A stretch of 64,000 nt of DNA from CAILKP01 sp038231815 (GCA_038231815.1 JBBRKQ010000001.1:1-64000), one strand, 5' to 3'. Positions 17,807-27,099 are shown, numbered from the stretch's first letter. Translations and numbers: made by a program. Notes: generated by a model not told the origin, from the letters alone.

Positions 17807-20764
17807 TTACGATTGGCTGCTGTTTGCGACCGCATCGCACAAATGTGTGGCAATTTCAGGCAGCTTTAGAGAGCCGCTATCGCGGCGGAATTCATCTTCA
17901 AACTGTGCGGATACTTCCGAGAGGCTGGGGAGTTCAAAGTTAGCGGCAACACCCCGCAGGCGGTGGGCGATCCTGGCCATCGGGGCGTAGTCTTTTTTGC
18001 GCAGCGCATCAAGGAGTTCCGCGTGCACGCCCGGAAGCGAGGCTCTGAACTCGCGGGTGAGATCCGCGAGCCACTGCCGCTCGGAGGGTGACGGCTGAGG
18101 ACCGCCCACTTGGAGGCTGCCCTGATGGCCGGATTTCGAGGCCGGCGCAGCATCGGGTGTCCGCGACCCTGCGTATCCCGCGAGCTTCTCAATCAGTGCC
18201 GTCTCATCGAGAGGTTTGCTGAGGTAATCATCGCACCCCGCCCGCAGGCACCGGTTCCTGTCGTCCGCCAGTGCAAACGCGGTGAGCGCCAGGATCGGAG
18301 TTTTCAGTCCTGCGCTGCGAAGGCACTCTGTAGCCTGGTATCCATCCATCACCGGCATCTGCATGTCCATGATGATTACATCAAAGTCAGAGCCCGCACC
18401 GGATACGCCGATGCACAGGTCGCACGCCTGCTGACCATTCTCCGCGAGCGTGACGGTCGCACCGGCGTCGGTGAGAACATACTGCAGCAGCCTGCGGTTG
18501 TCCGGATTGTCTTCGACGACAAGGATGTGGCGGCCATGGAGCGGCTGGCCCTGCACGGGATTCGTGCTGAGTTCTGTCGGCCGATCCGCAATGCCGCGTG
18601 CGGCAGTTTCCGGATGCAAGGGCAGGCTGAGCACGAACTCGCTGCCCACCCCGAAGGTGGATTTGAAGGTGATTGTGCCGCCGAGCAGTTCAGCGAGCCT
18701 CCGGGAGATGTTTAATCCCAGACCAACGCCACCGCCGCGGCGCTGGGCATCTTCGTGGATGCAAGCACAGGGTAAGAAGACCTGGGCCTGCATATCGGTG
18801 GGGATACCCAGACCGGTGTCAGCGACGGTGATGTGCAACTGTTCGCAGCGGTGCGACAGCGTGGTAGCGAGGCGTATGCGCACGTGACCCTTGTCGGTGT
18901 ATCGAATCGCATTGCTGATTAGGTTGAAGATGATCTGCCGGAGACGAAGGCGATCGGATTGAAACGCAGCCGGTGGCGACTCTGTGATAATCTCCAGAGA
19001 GAGTGCCTTTTCGCTCGCGCCCGGGCGGAGTTGCCGGACGGCTTCGGAAACAGTATCTACCGGGTTGCAGGATTCGGACACCATGCTCAGCTGACCTGCC
19101 TCGATTTTGGAGATATCGAGTAGATCATTGAGTAGAGCCAGAAGGTGCCCGGCGTTTCTGTGGATGGATTCGGCCCACTGGTGCCGATCCTGAGGATTTC
19201 CGGCATCCCGCACGAGGAGCTTGGCGAATCCGGTGATCGCTGTCATCGGGGTGCGAAGTTCATGGCTCATGTGCGCGAGGAACGTGGTCTTTAGACGGTT
19301 GGCGGATTCAGCCTGTTTCAGCGCTTCAGTGAGCTGTGCGGCGGCGGCGGCACGTTCCCGCTCTGCGATACGTCGCTCGATTGCGCGGGAGAGTGACTCA
19401 ACCATCGTGCAGAGCAGGGCGATCTCCTCTGACCGCCATGATCGGCAGCGTCGCGTGTCATCGAACCCGATGAACGCCTGGAGCTGGCCGTTGATGAACA
19501 CGGGAACAGCCAAAAGGGCCTTGATCCTTTGTTCCCGCAGGGTTGGGGCCACCTCGTCTGGGGCTTGGCGGTCAGCATCCTGCAAGATGATCGGCTCACC
19601 GGTTGAAAGCTGGCGCATCCACCACGGAAATTTCTCGGCCGAGAGGTCTTGAAGGCAATGGGCCTGTGCCTGAACACCTTGGGCGCACCACTCGTGCGTG
19701 TTGGTCAACCGCTGAAGATCCTGACGGTATCGGAACAGATAAGCGCGCGAGACACCAAGAAATGCGCCGACCTCTGAGAGAATGAGATCGATACAGCGGG
19801 TGAGATCTTGGTCCTGGAGAAACGTCTGAATGATTTGCCGGGTGATCTCGTTGAGTCGCTGAAGGCGAGCCTGCTGCCCTTCGGCCATCCGTTCATTCGT
19901 GATGTCGCGCTGAATGGACATGAAGTGAGTGAGATTCCCCTGCGAGTCCTTGATGGGTTCTGCCTCAATCATCACCCAATATTCTCGACCCTGCTTTGAA
20001 TAGTTGAGGATTTGCTCACGGAAGCCAACTCCAGTGCGGATGGCCTCGCGCATCCGATTGACCACGACGGGGTCGGTGTCCGGGCCCTGAAGGCATGCAC
20101 CGGGCGTTCTTCCGGCGGCACTCTCCAGCGTGAAACCGCTAAGACGAACAAACCCATCGTTGACCCATTCGATGCGGCCCTGTGCATCAGTAAGGATCAC
20201 CGCGTTGTCGGTTCTGTCGGCGATCATCGCGAGTTTCCTCGCCTCGGCTTCCTGGGCTGCCAGGCGTTCGTTGCTCTGGCGAAGGCTTTGGCGCTGTTTG
20301 GTGAGCACATCGGCCAGGCGGCGTGCGTCGGCGAGAGACTGGGTCTGAGCCTGCATGAGATGCAGCATGTCACTGGCGGCATCATGAATAGCAAAATCGC
20401 TCAGGCTCAGTCCGAGGGCATCGAGCGCTGCTGGATCGGTTAGCCACGGAGATCCGATGAACAGCAGGGCAGAATCGCCCGCCACGAGCTTGAACTGTCC
20501 GCGCAGCACAGCGTCGCTTTCCAAGAGCTGAATCACGCTCAGGGACCTTTGAAGCCGAAGCAGAGACGCGAAGGAGGGTGATTCGGACGAATCAGAAAGA
20601 CGCATGAACCGCTCGAATGGCTGGCCGAGGACCAGTTCCGGCGCGAGCTTGGCCAGTGACACGCCAACTTCGACAAGGCGCATCTCCGCATCCACGGCAA
20701 AGTGGAAGGGAAAAACCCTCGCTATCTGGTCGGCCGTCAGTGAGATATCAAATCCCCGGTTCAT
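17807..20764 (-). CDS. HNOBA-type hybrid sensor histidine kinase (H-NOX partner)
   Basis: A 985-residue cytoplasmic sensor kinase. Residues about 8-135 match the heme-NO-binding-associated (HNOBA) domain (FPFHFAVDAEMRLVEVG ... LLFIGSPWL ... LSDFAIHD), which in sensory proteins receives a signal from H-NOX. A coiled coil (140-175), a PAS domain (178-300) and a GAF domain (305-465) follow. The kinase core has phosphoacceptor H501 in MSHELRTP and a HATPase domain with N and G boxes (ADTGLGIP, GGGVGLGL). A receiver has phospho-Asp D800 (IIMDMQMP) and K850. A C-terminal HPt domain has H934 (RIAHRLRG). This layout supports a His-Asp-His relay handing phosphate to a separate receiver. The start overlaps the H-NOX stop by four bases, so the two are co-translated. 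Confidence 0.93.
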   Translation of the reverse strand: MNRGFDISLTADQIARVFPFHFAVDAEMRLVEVGVSLAKLAPELVLGQPFERFMRLSDSSESPSFASLLRLQRSLSVIQLLESDAVLRGQFKLVAGDSALLFIGSPWLTDPAALDALGLSLSDFAIHDAASDMLHLMQAQTQSLADARRLADVLTKQRQSLRQSNERLAAQEAEARKLAMIADRTDNAVILTDAQGRIEWVNDGFVRLSGFTLESAAGRTPGACLQGPDTDPVVVNRMREAIRTGVGFREQILNYSKQGREYWVMIEAEPIKDSQGNLTHFMSIQRDITNERMAEGQQARLQRLNEITRQIIQTFLQDQDLTRCIDLILSEVGAFLGVSRAYLFRYRQDLQRLTNTHEWCAQGVQAQAHCLQDLSAEKFPWWMRQLSTGEPIILQDADRQAPDEVAPTLREQRIKALLAVPVFINGQLQAFIGFDDTRRCRSWRSEEIALLCTMVESLSRAIERRIAERERAAAAAQLTEALKQAESANRLKTTFLAHMSHELRTPMTAITGFAKLLVRDAGNPQDRHQWAESIHRNAGHLLALLNDLLDISKIEAGQLSMVSESCNPVDTVSEAVRQLRPGASEKALSLEIITESPPAAFQSDRLRLRQIIFNLISNAIRYTDKGHVRIRLATTLSHRCEQLHITVADTGLGIPTDMQAQVFLPCACIHEDAQRRGGGVGLGLNISRRLAELLGGTITFKSTFGVGSEFVLSLPLHPETAARGIADRPTELSTNPVQGQPLHGRHILVVEDNPDNRRLLQYVLTDAGATVTLAENGQQACDLCIGVSGAGSDFDVIIMDMQMPVMDGYQATECLRSAGLKTPILALTAFALADDRNRCLRAGCDDYLSKPLDETALIEKLAGYAGSRTPDAAPASKSGHQGSLQVGGPQPSPSERQWLADLTREFRASLPGVHAELLDALRKKDYAPMARIAHRLRGVAANFELPSLSEVSAQFEDEFRRDSGSLKLPEIATHLCDAVANSSQS

Positions 20765-21321
20765 CTTGCCCCCTCGAGGTCCCAGCGGATCAGGAACGCA
20801 TCGTGATCACTGCCGCTTCCGCGCTGCACAACGTGCTCAACAACGACCGGCGTGTCAAACATCTTGCCAAGCCCTTTGATCAGGCCGATGGCAAAGGCCG
20901 CAAACCCGGGGCGATGCGTGTGGTAGTGAAGCACCAGAGAGTGGGGGGTTTCGTCGGAAACCTCAAACCGGGGCGGTTTGAGATTGGGCAGTATCAGCCG
21001 AACCCGCGCATGAAAGGTTGGGAGATTGTGAAGAAACTCTGGAAGCGACTTGCCATTGGCGGTGAGCATGTGCCCATAGCCTTGCCGGCCGGTGTGGAGG
21101 ATCCAGTGTTCGCCGAAGGCTTCGAGGACCTGATCGGCGGGAATCTTCAGCTCAGCGCTTGCCGCCGCAACGAGGTCGTACGTGATCTTATCGTCGTACC
21201 CCTCATTACTGATGAAGACATCAATATCAACACCGGCGCGTACCTTGATTCGCTCCCAGACGTCTGCCCCGAACTTGGTGTATATCAGTTCCTGAACCGC
21301 GTTGTTGACCATGCCGTACAT
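20761..21321 (-). CDS. H-NOX heme nitric-oxide sensor protein
   Basis: A 186-residue soluble heme-binding protein of the H-NOX (HNOB) family, which binds NO and controls a partner kinase. It begins with the typical MYGMVNNAVQELIYTKFG. The proximal heme-ligand histidine is H104 (LPTFHARV). The YxSxR heme-propionate motif appears as Y133-x-T135-x-R137 (YHTHR), a conservative Ser-to-Thr change. GGAG precedes the start. It lies 45 bases after the Wza-like gene on the same strand and overlaps the kinase gene (ATGA), suggesting a wza-hnox-kinase operon. Confidence 0.93.
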   Translation of the reverse strand: MYGMVNNAVQELIYTKFGADVWERIKVRAGVDIDVFISNEGYDDKITYDLVAAASAELKIPADQVLEAFGEHWILHTGRQGYGHMLTANGKSLPEFLHNLPTFHARVRLILPNLKPPRFEVSDETPHSLVLHYHTHRPGFAAFAIGLIKGLGKMFDTPVVVEHVVQRGSGSDHDAFLIRWDLEGAR

Positions 21322-21366
21322 CGTGAATCTCCGTGAAAGTGAAAGCTGTGGGAAAATGAGGCGGCA

Positions 21367-24105
21367 CTATCGCCGGCGGTTAAGAATGGTATCGGAATAA
21401 TCCTGAACAGATTGCGGGGCGGTTTGCCCGGGAAGTATTGTCGTAATGTCGGTCTTACCAGAGACATTGCCAAGTCGGCTCGCAAGCAGGCCGACTTCAG
21501 CCGCCTGTCGGGCGAGTGAAAGCACATCGGCGAGTTGAGCGCCGAAACTGCGTTCCAGGGGCGCTCTGGGAACGAGTACGACGTCCCCGGGAAGAACCAG
21601 TGTATCCATGGCGAGTCGCTGGCCGCTGGTCTGGGCGAGGCTCTCGACCGTGCCATCTGCCCTGATTACATAGATCCGCTGGTCGTCGGCAAACTCGGCG
21701 AGGCCGCCTGCGCGGTCGATGACCGAACTGACTGTGGTGCCTGGTTCGGCGACGAAATTCGTTGGATTGAACACGAGACCCACAACACCGATGGTCTCCC
21801 TGTGGCGCGGGATGACGAGCCGGTCGCCATCTTCGAGAGTCAGGTTGTGCGGGCTGGTGGGGAAGTCGGGCCGAATGAACGGAATGACGACGCGGCCGTG
21901 AACCTCGGTATTTGCGATACGCTCCATCAGATCCTGAGTCTGGAGCAGGGCGAGCTTTCCGGCGAGACCCTCCTTTGATGCGCCGTCTTTGACGAGGTGT
22001 TCCAGAGCTCCCTCATACGCCCGCCGCGTTTGTTCGGTCAGATTGCGGAGCTTTTCCTTCTCGGCCTGCTGTGCGCTTTTCCTATAAAAGCCCGCGGCCC
22101 GGAAATCTGCACGCTGGTTTACGCCTCCTGCTGCGGCGATCATGTCGGAGATGCGGGATCCCGCCGGGAAGACGTACGAACCAGGAAAACTCACTTCGCC
22201 CTCGATGCGGACGGTTACCTGCTCAGCGCGGAGCGAACGGATGACGAGCTGATCGCCATTTTGGAGCACCGGATCCTCACAGCCAGCGCTCATTGCCTGA
22301 CCGAGATTGAATCGATATCGCCGCACATCCAGCGATGGCGACGTCTCGTCGCGCACTTTTCGGATGAGTTCTGCTTCATCGTAGTAGACGTCATTGGTGA
22401 GATTCCCGGCCATCGCCACCAGTGCTGACACGGTCAGCCCAGCGGTCAGTTCGTACTTACCCGGCTGGCGAACGGCGCCCAGCACTGAAACCTCAGGCCG
22501 CTCCAGCGACTGTCGGACCGAACGAACCTCCAGTTGGTCCAGCGGCATCAGTTCGAGGTTTTGCTCGGGGTCGTTGGCGAGCGCCCGGGCCAGGTCGACG
22601 ACGATGACCCGCCTGCTCGATCCAAACGAAACGCGCCCGGGCACCCGCAGCACCTCACCAGATGGACCGACTTGACGTGAGATCAGCGCCTGCGGCAGAT
22701 ATGCATCAATCGTCAGACCGTCTGCCCTGGTAATCAGGTCCGCGACGCGGAGGCCTGGCTTGTACTCGTACGTTCCCGGCCGCACCACCTCACCTTCAAC
22801 CGCCACGGAGGGCTGCATCGCGGTATCTACAGCCCCGATAAGCAGCAGTTCGCCATCACCCATCGGTTCTGCGATGCTGTCACCTGTGATGGCAACATCA
22901 AACTTCTGCCTGCCACGCCCGGCGACCGTGCGTTCGATCTGGGCCTGGGGCGTGAAGGTAAACGCGGTCAGACCGCCGGCATACTGAAGCAGTGTTGCCA
23001 CCGTGGCGGGCCCGTTTAGTTCGTAGATTCCGGGACGCTGCACAAGCCCCGCGACAGCGGCTGTCGGACCAATTGGAGACACGGTGATCACCGCTCCGGG
23101 CCGGATCAGTGTGAGAGCCTGCCGCTCACCCGCCGTCAGGAATGAGTAGAGGTCAATCTCAAGAGTGCGCCCATCCTGATCAAGCTTGATGCGGCGGAGC
23201 GTACCACCTTTGGTAGGACCGCCCGCAGCGAGCAGAGCTGTCAGCACCGTGGCCCGTGCGGGGACTTCTACCAGCCCGGGTTTGGCAACCTCGCCAACGA
23301 CGTGCACCGCGATGCGGCGAAGACGGCCGATCGCCACGGAAAGCTCAAAGTCCCGCTTTGTTACACCGATGGCCACCCGGATAGCTTCGGCAGTCTGCGG
23401 GAGAGAACGTCCGGCGACAGCGACCGCCCCGACATCGGGCAAGGCGATCTGGCCATCACGATCAACGATGAGCCGGGCGTTGATTGTCACGGCACCCCAG
23501 ACATCAACGGCCAGTTCATCGCCAGCACCAAGGACATAGTCGTCGGGAACCGGGCCGAGTTCGTCTGCCGAGGAGGGCGGCCGGGCGAAGTAGTCATAAC
23601 CAAACTGAGAAAGCTGACGATTCGCATCACGAGAGAACTCGCCTGCGTAGAGCTTTTCGAGCATGGCACGCTCGCTGGCCGCCTCAGCGCTGGTCGCCGG
23701 GTTTGGCTTTGCTGCGGTGTTGTTGATGTTGACCACCACCTGGCCGCTGCCCTGATTGCCTCCGGTTTCATGTGCAGGAGTGCGTACAGGTGAAGCATCA
23801 TTCTGCTGGAATTGCTCAGCTGGTTCGAGCCTCTGCGTGAGCGTTTTGGCTTTTCCTCGAGGCAGAAGACGGGGCAGTTGAGGATCTGATGGTGTTGCCA
23901 GCGGCGATACTGGTCCGCCTTGCGGAAGCACGGGCGGCCGCTGATCTTCTCGCAGCGCAAGTGCCCATGCCGGGCTGGTCATGCTGACCGGCGCGGGCGC
24001 CTCGGTTGTTTGGCACGCGGATTGCCAAAGGCCGCTTGCAACCGCAACCATCAGTGACAGGCACTGACGGATCCTTGGACTGTAGATTCGCATGAAGTTG
24101 AGCAT
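21367..24105 (-). CDS. Wza-like polysaccharide export lipoprotein with six SLBB domains
   Basis: Outer-membrane-associated exporter for extracellular polysaccharide. The N terminus is a lipoprotein signal ending at cysteine 31 (WQSAC). A Poly_export domain follows (YVLGAGDELAVDVWG, DRDGQIALPDVG). Then come six SLBB units recognisable by repeated xGxVxxPGxY and AGGL phrases, beginning near VGEVAKPGLVEV, AGLVQRPGIYEL, EGEVVRPGTYEY, LGAVRQPGKYEL, EGEVSFPGSYVF and VGLVFNPTNFVA. E. coli Wza has about 380 residues; this is 912, so it is an extended form. A sigma54 promoter just upstream would start transcription at about 24106, so the true start may be the ATG at 24093 (MRIYSPRIRQ), which also gives a better basic N-region. 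Confidence 0.92.
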   Translation of the reverse strand: MLNFMRIYSPRIRQCLSLMVAVASGLWQSACQTTEAPAPVSMTSPAWALALREDQRPPVLPQGGPVSPLATPSDPQLPRLLPRGKAKTLTQRLEPAEQFQQNDASPVRTPAHETGGNQGSGQVVVNINNTAAKPNPATSAEAASERAMLEKLYAGEFSRDANRQLSQFGYDYFARPPSSADELGPVPDDYVLGAGDELAVDVWGAVTINARLIVDRDGQIALPDVGAVAVAGRSLPQTAEAIRVAIGVTKRDFELSVAIGRLRRIAVHVVGEVAKPGLVEVPARATVLTALLAAGGPTKGGTLRRIKLDQDGRTLEIDLYSFLTAGERQALTLIRPGAVITVSPIGPTAAVAGLVQRPGIYELNGPATVATLLQYAGGLTAFTFTPQAQIERTVAGRGRQKFDVAITGDSIAEPMGDGELLLIGAVDTAMQPSVAVEGEVVRPGTYEYKPGLRVADLITRADGLTIDAYLPQALISRQVGPSGEVLRVPGRVSFGSSRRVIVVDLARALANDPEQNLELMPLDQLEVRSVRQSLERPEVSVLGAVRQPGKYELTAGLTVSALVAMAGNLTNDVYYDEAELIRKVRDETSPSLDVRRYRFNLGQAMSAGCEDPVLQNGDQLVIRSLRAEQVTVRIEGEVSFPGSYVFPAGSRISDMIAAAGGVNQRADFRAAGFYRKSAQQAEKEKLRNLTEQTRRAYEGALEHLVKDGASKEGLAGKLALLQTQDLMERIANTEVHGRVVIPFIRPDFPTSPHNLTLEDGDRLVIPRHRETIGVVGLVFNPTNFVAEPGTTVSSVIDRAGGLAEFADDQRIYVIRADGTVESLAQTSGQRLAMDTLVLPGDVVLVPRAPLERSFGAQLADVLSLARQAAEVGLLASRLGNVSGKTDITTILPGQTAPQSVQDYSDTILNRRR

Positions 24106-24120
24106 GACACGTGTATTGCA
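24105..24120 (+). promoter_or_regulatory. Imperfect sigma54 promoter facing the receiver-PGT operon
   Basis: TGACACGTGTATTGCA matches TGGCACG-N4-TTGCA at all but the second G of the -24 doublet, with correct spacing. The predicted start is near 24131, leaving a leader of about 59 bases with a GGAG site before the ATG at 24190. The loss of one -24 G should weaken it. Confidence 0.5.
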
Positions 24121-24132
24121 AACCCCGTGCCG
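24117..24132 (-). promoter_or_regulatory. Sigma54 (-24/-12) promoter for the wza-like gene
   Basis: Minus-strand CGGCACGGGGTTTGCA fits TGGCACG-N4-TTGCA except for the first base, with GG and GC 12 bases apart. The predicted transcript start is near 24106, next to the first ATG. Its TTGCA overlaps that of the divergent plus-strand match. Confidence 0.75.
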
Positions 24133-24189
24133 AGTAGACAGCAGAGGAATTGATTCTCAAAGTGCAACAACCAGTTGGAGAAACGTGAG

Positions 24190-24690
24190 ATGAACCAGCC
24201 CCCTATTAGCCGTGTCCGTGCCTTAATCGTAGATGATGATCCTTGGTCCCTGCGCCTGCTTCGGGGCATGCTCCGCGAGTGTTTCCCGATGCTAAGTATC
24301 GAAACGCGCAGCTTGCCGGTGGCAGAGCCCGGGTACAACATGTACCTAATCGACAACGACTTTAAGGGCAAAATGATGGCCGCCTCGCTGGCGCGTGATA
24401 TCCGGGTGGTTGCTCCCGATGCACTGATTATCGCCTTTTCAGGCACGCTTGATCGGAAGACGCTCGTCTCGCTACTCAATGCTGGCTGCGATGGCGCGTG
24501 CGATAAAAGCCGGCTTTCTGAGATGTCTGGAGTAATGGAGGTCATTCAGCGCTATTGCGAATCGATTGTTGTGACTCAGAACTCGCGTTCTAGAGGGTCG
24601 CTCCGTGAAGCGGTTCGGGCCGTCGCCGACTTGATCCGCGAATGGAACACGCGACTGGAGATTGAGGAGAACCGCCATGCAGCCGAGTAA
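24190..24690 (+). CDS. Stand-alone receiver-domain response regulator
   Basis: A 166-residue protein with a CheY-like receiver: acidic pocket VDDDP (residues 14-18), phosphoacceptor D55 (YLIDNDFKG), a Ser/Thr position in IIAFSG and the conserved K106 (CDKS). The receiver is followed by about 50 residues of helix (SLREAVRAVADLIREWNTRLEIEE) and no DNA-binding or enzymatic output domain. GGAG at 24177-24180 sets the start. It overlaps the next gene by 14 bases. It is a plausible acceptor for the HPt domain of the H-NOX-linked kinase encoded nearby. Confidence 0.8.
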   Translation: MNQPPISRVRALIVDDDPWSLRLLRGMLRECFPMLSIETRSLPVAEPGYNMYLIDNDFKGKMMAASLARDIRVVAPDALIIAFSGTLDRKTLVSLLNAGCDGACDKSRLSEMSGVMEVIQRYCESIVVTQNSRSRGSLREAVRAVADLIREWNTRLEIEENRHAAE

Positions 24691-26161
24691 TGATGCGTCT
24701 GAGCTGGGACCGCTCCTGATCGATGACCTTCCAAACGAGTTTCCGGACCGTCGCTGGTGGCTGATCGTGCAGCGGGTAGTCGCCGCTTGCATGGTCATCG
24801 CGCTGCTGCCGCTGTTCCTGCTGATCATCCTTGGGATTAAGCTGGAGAGTCGGGGATCGGCTGTTTTCTGTCAGTCGCGTCGTGGGATGGCTGACCGTCC
24901 CTTCACGATCTTCAAGTTTCGCACAATGAGGAGAGGGTCCGAGAAATCCACCGCGCTTGGGACGACGGCCCGCAGCAGTCAGGTGACGCGGATTGGTCGG
25001 ATTCTCAGGGCGACCAAGCTTGATGAGTTGCCGCAACTCTGGAATGTTGCCCGCGGCGATATGCAGTTCGTGGGGCCGCGGCCCCTGCCGATCGGGCTGG
25101 ATGATGAGCTGCGCCGCAACATTGTCGGATTTGGCCTGCGGACTCGGGTGCGGCCGGGGCTGACGAATATTGCTCAGATCTCGGTAGCGGATAATCGGCT
25201 TGGCGATGCGCTGATTGGCGACTGGACCACCCGCTTTGATGCCGAGCTTCAGTACATCCGGCGCCAGTCGGTTCGCCTGGACATGCTGCTGATCTGCATG
25301 ACGGCGGTGTTTGTGCTGCGACAGCTCATCACCCGCCGCCGCGGGATTGTCAAGAAGCCCGGGGCGGTGCTCTCGATTAACGTGCTCGGTGTACCAATTG
25401 CGTGCATGAACTACGACGGAGTGTGCACACAGATTGGTGCGTGGATTCGAGACGCACAGCACCGGTACATCGGCGTTTGCCCGGTGCACAACATCATTGA
25501 GGCCGTGCTTCATCCGGAGCATCGGGCGGTCCTTCGTGGGGCCGGATTGAACACCCCCGACGGGATGCCGATTGTCTGGGCCAAGCGGCTGATGGGCGAC
25601 CGCCATGCCTCACGCGTCTACGGACCGACGCTGATGCTGCATCTTCTGGAGCTCGCGCAGGCGAAGGGATGGCGCGTCGCGTTCTATGGGGGCCTTCAGG
25701 AATGCCTTGATCTACTGATCTATCGGATGCAGTGGCGGTATCCCGCGCTCAACCTTGTCAGCACGATTAGCCCGCCCTTTGGCGCGACCGCCCAGCAGGA
25801 AGAGGCGTGCATCGCTTCGCTACGCGACAGCGCCCCGCAGTTGGTATTTGTAGGACTGGGCTGCCCGAAGCAGGAGCGATGGATGGCTCGCAACGTCGGT
25901 AGCGTGCCGGGTGTTATGATCGGCGTCGGTGCAGCCTTTGACTTTCATGCCGGCACCGTGCAGCAGGCACCCGGATGGATGCAGCGCATCGGTCTGGAGT
26001 GGCTCTTCCGCGTCTGGCGGGAGCCTCGCCGGTTGGCCGGTCGGTATGCCAGCACAAACCCAATTTACATCGTTGCGATCACGCTGCAATGGATGTCGCA
26101 CGTGCTGCTCCGCAGAAACTATGTGGTATGGCATGCGGCGCTTCAGGAGTCCAAATCATGA
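24677..26161 (+). CDS. Phosphoglycosyl transferase fused to WecG/TagA glycosyltransferase
   Basis: Membrane enzyme that appears to combine the first two steps of repeat-unit assembly. Residues about 1-215 are a bacterial sugar transferase (WcaJ/WbaP type): a membrane helix (VVAACMVIALLPLFLLIILG), then KFRTMRRGSE, RATKLDELPQLWNV and MQFVGPRPLP, the conserved active-site phrases that transfer a sugar-phosphate to undecaprenyl phosphate. Residues about 235-470 are a WecG/TagA/CpsF (GT26) glycosyltransferase (NIIEAVLHPEHRAVL, NTPDGMPIVWAKRLMG, FVGLGCPKQERWMARN), which adds the next sugar. The two are usually separate proteins. GAGGAG at 24664-24669 positions the ATG inside the end of the receiver gene. 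Confidence 0.92.
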   Translation: MQPSNDASELGPLLIDDLPNEFPDRRWWLIVQRVVAACMVIALLPLFLLIILGIKLESRGSAVFCQSRRGMADRPFTIFKFRTMRRGSEKSTALGTTARSSQVTRIGRILRATKLDELPQLWNVARGDMQFVGPRPLPIGLDDELRRNIVGFGLRTRVRPGLTNIAQISVADNRLGDALIGDWTTRFDAELQYIRRQSVRLDMLLICMTAVFVLRQLITRRRGIVKKPGAVLSINVLGVPIACMNYDGVCTQIGAWIRDAQHRYIGVCPVHNIIEAVLHPEHRAVLRGAGLNTPDGMPIVWAKRLMGDRHASRVYGPTLMLHLLELAQAKGWRVAFYGGLQECLDLLIYRMQWRYPALNLVSTISPPFGATAQQEEACIASLRDSAPQLVFVGLGCPKQERWMARNVGSVPGVMIGVGAAFDFHAGTVQQAPGWMQRIGLEWLFRVWREPRRLAGRYASTNPIYIVAITLQWMSHVLLRRNYVVWHAALQESKS

Positions 26162-27099
26162 GCAGGGTAATTTCTATCTGCATCGCCACGTACAGAAGAC
26201 CCGCAATGCTCGCTCGCTTGCTGGCGGCGATAGCTTCCTGCCGTATTCCGTCCGACTCACAAGTCGAGGTCAGAGTCGTCGATAACGATAGTGATTCCAG
26301 CGCACTGGGCGTCTTTACGTCCGCGGTGCACCCGGGCATGAGATTTGTTTACGTCGTGGAATCGAGGCGCGGCATCGCTCACGCACGCAACGCCGCGGTG
26401 GAGGTCGCCACATCCGATGTGCTCGTGTTCGTCGATGATGATGAGGTGGTTCCGGTTGATTGGCTCACAAGCCTTGTTGGCGCACTTGATGCGACCGGCG
26501 TTGATGCGGTGGTGGGCCCGGTGCGGGGTGTGTGCCCGTGGCACGCCCCTGCATGGATAGTTCGAGGGGGCTTCTTTGACAAGCCAACCGCGCAGGCAGG
26601 CCTTGCTATGCACTGGCGCGGCGGGCGAACTTCCAACACGGCATTCCACGGCCGATGGTTCTATGAGCGTGGCATCCGCTTCAATACCGCATTTGGACTC
26701 AGCGGGGCCGAGGACACCGAGGTTTTCTTGCAGATGTCAAGGTGCGGCGCCCGTTTTGCCGGAGCGCCTGATGCCTGGATTTCGGAGGATGTTGAAGCGG
26801 ACCGTGTCAACTTTGCATGGCTCTGGCGGAGGCATCTGCGTGGCGGCCGAAACTATCGGCGCTTGTGCGACCTCGCCGGCGGCTCGCAATCCGAACTTGT
26901 GCTCTGCGCCGCTCGGTGTGCGCGTGGTGCGTTCCGGGCGGCGACAGGCCTGCCGGATGCTTTGCGAGGGAGGCCCGAGAACACGCTTAAGGGTGTCATG
27001 CAGTTTGCCGTCGCGTTGGGTGGGCTGGATGCCTGGCTTAAGCCCTCCGCAGCCACTGCCCGTTGCGAGTACCCGGAACGCCGTCTGGAGACCAACTGA
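26158..27099 (+). CDS. Family 2 glycosyltransferase
   Basis: Cytoplasmic GT-A fold enzyme adding a sugar to the lipid-linked unit. It starts with SICIATYRRPAMLARLLAAI and has VVDNDSDS and the metal/nucleotide-binding acidic motif VFVDDDEVVP. HGRWFYERGIRFNTAFGLSGAEDTEVFLQM carries the acceptor-side ED motif. The ATG overlaps the previous stop (ATGA) with AGGAG upstream, so it is translationally coupled. The acceptor and sugar are not predictable. Confidence 0.9.
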   Translation: MSRVISICIATYRRPAMLARLLAAIASCRIPSDSQVEVRVVDNDSDSSALGVFTSAVHPGMRFVYVVESRRGIAHARNAAVEVATSDVLVFVDDDEVVPVDWLTSLVGALDATGVDAVVGPVRGVCPWHAPAWIVRGGFFDKPTAQAGLAMHWRGGRTSNTAFHGRWFYERGIRFNTAFGLSGAEDTEVFLQMSRCGARFAGAPDAWISEDVEADRVNFAWLWRRHLRGGRNYRRLCDLAGGSQSELVLCAARCARGAFRAATGLPDALRGRPENTLKGVMQFAVALGGLDAWLKPSAATARCEYPERRLETN

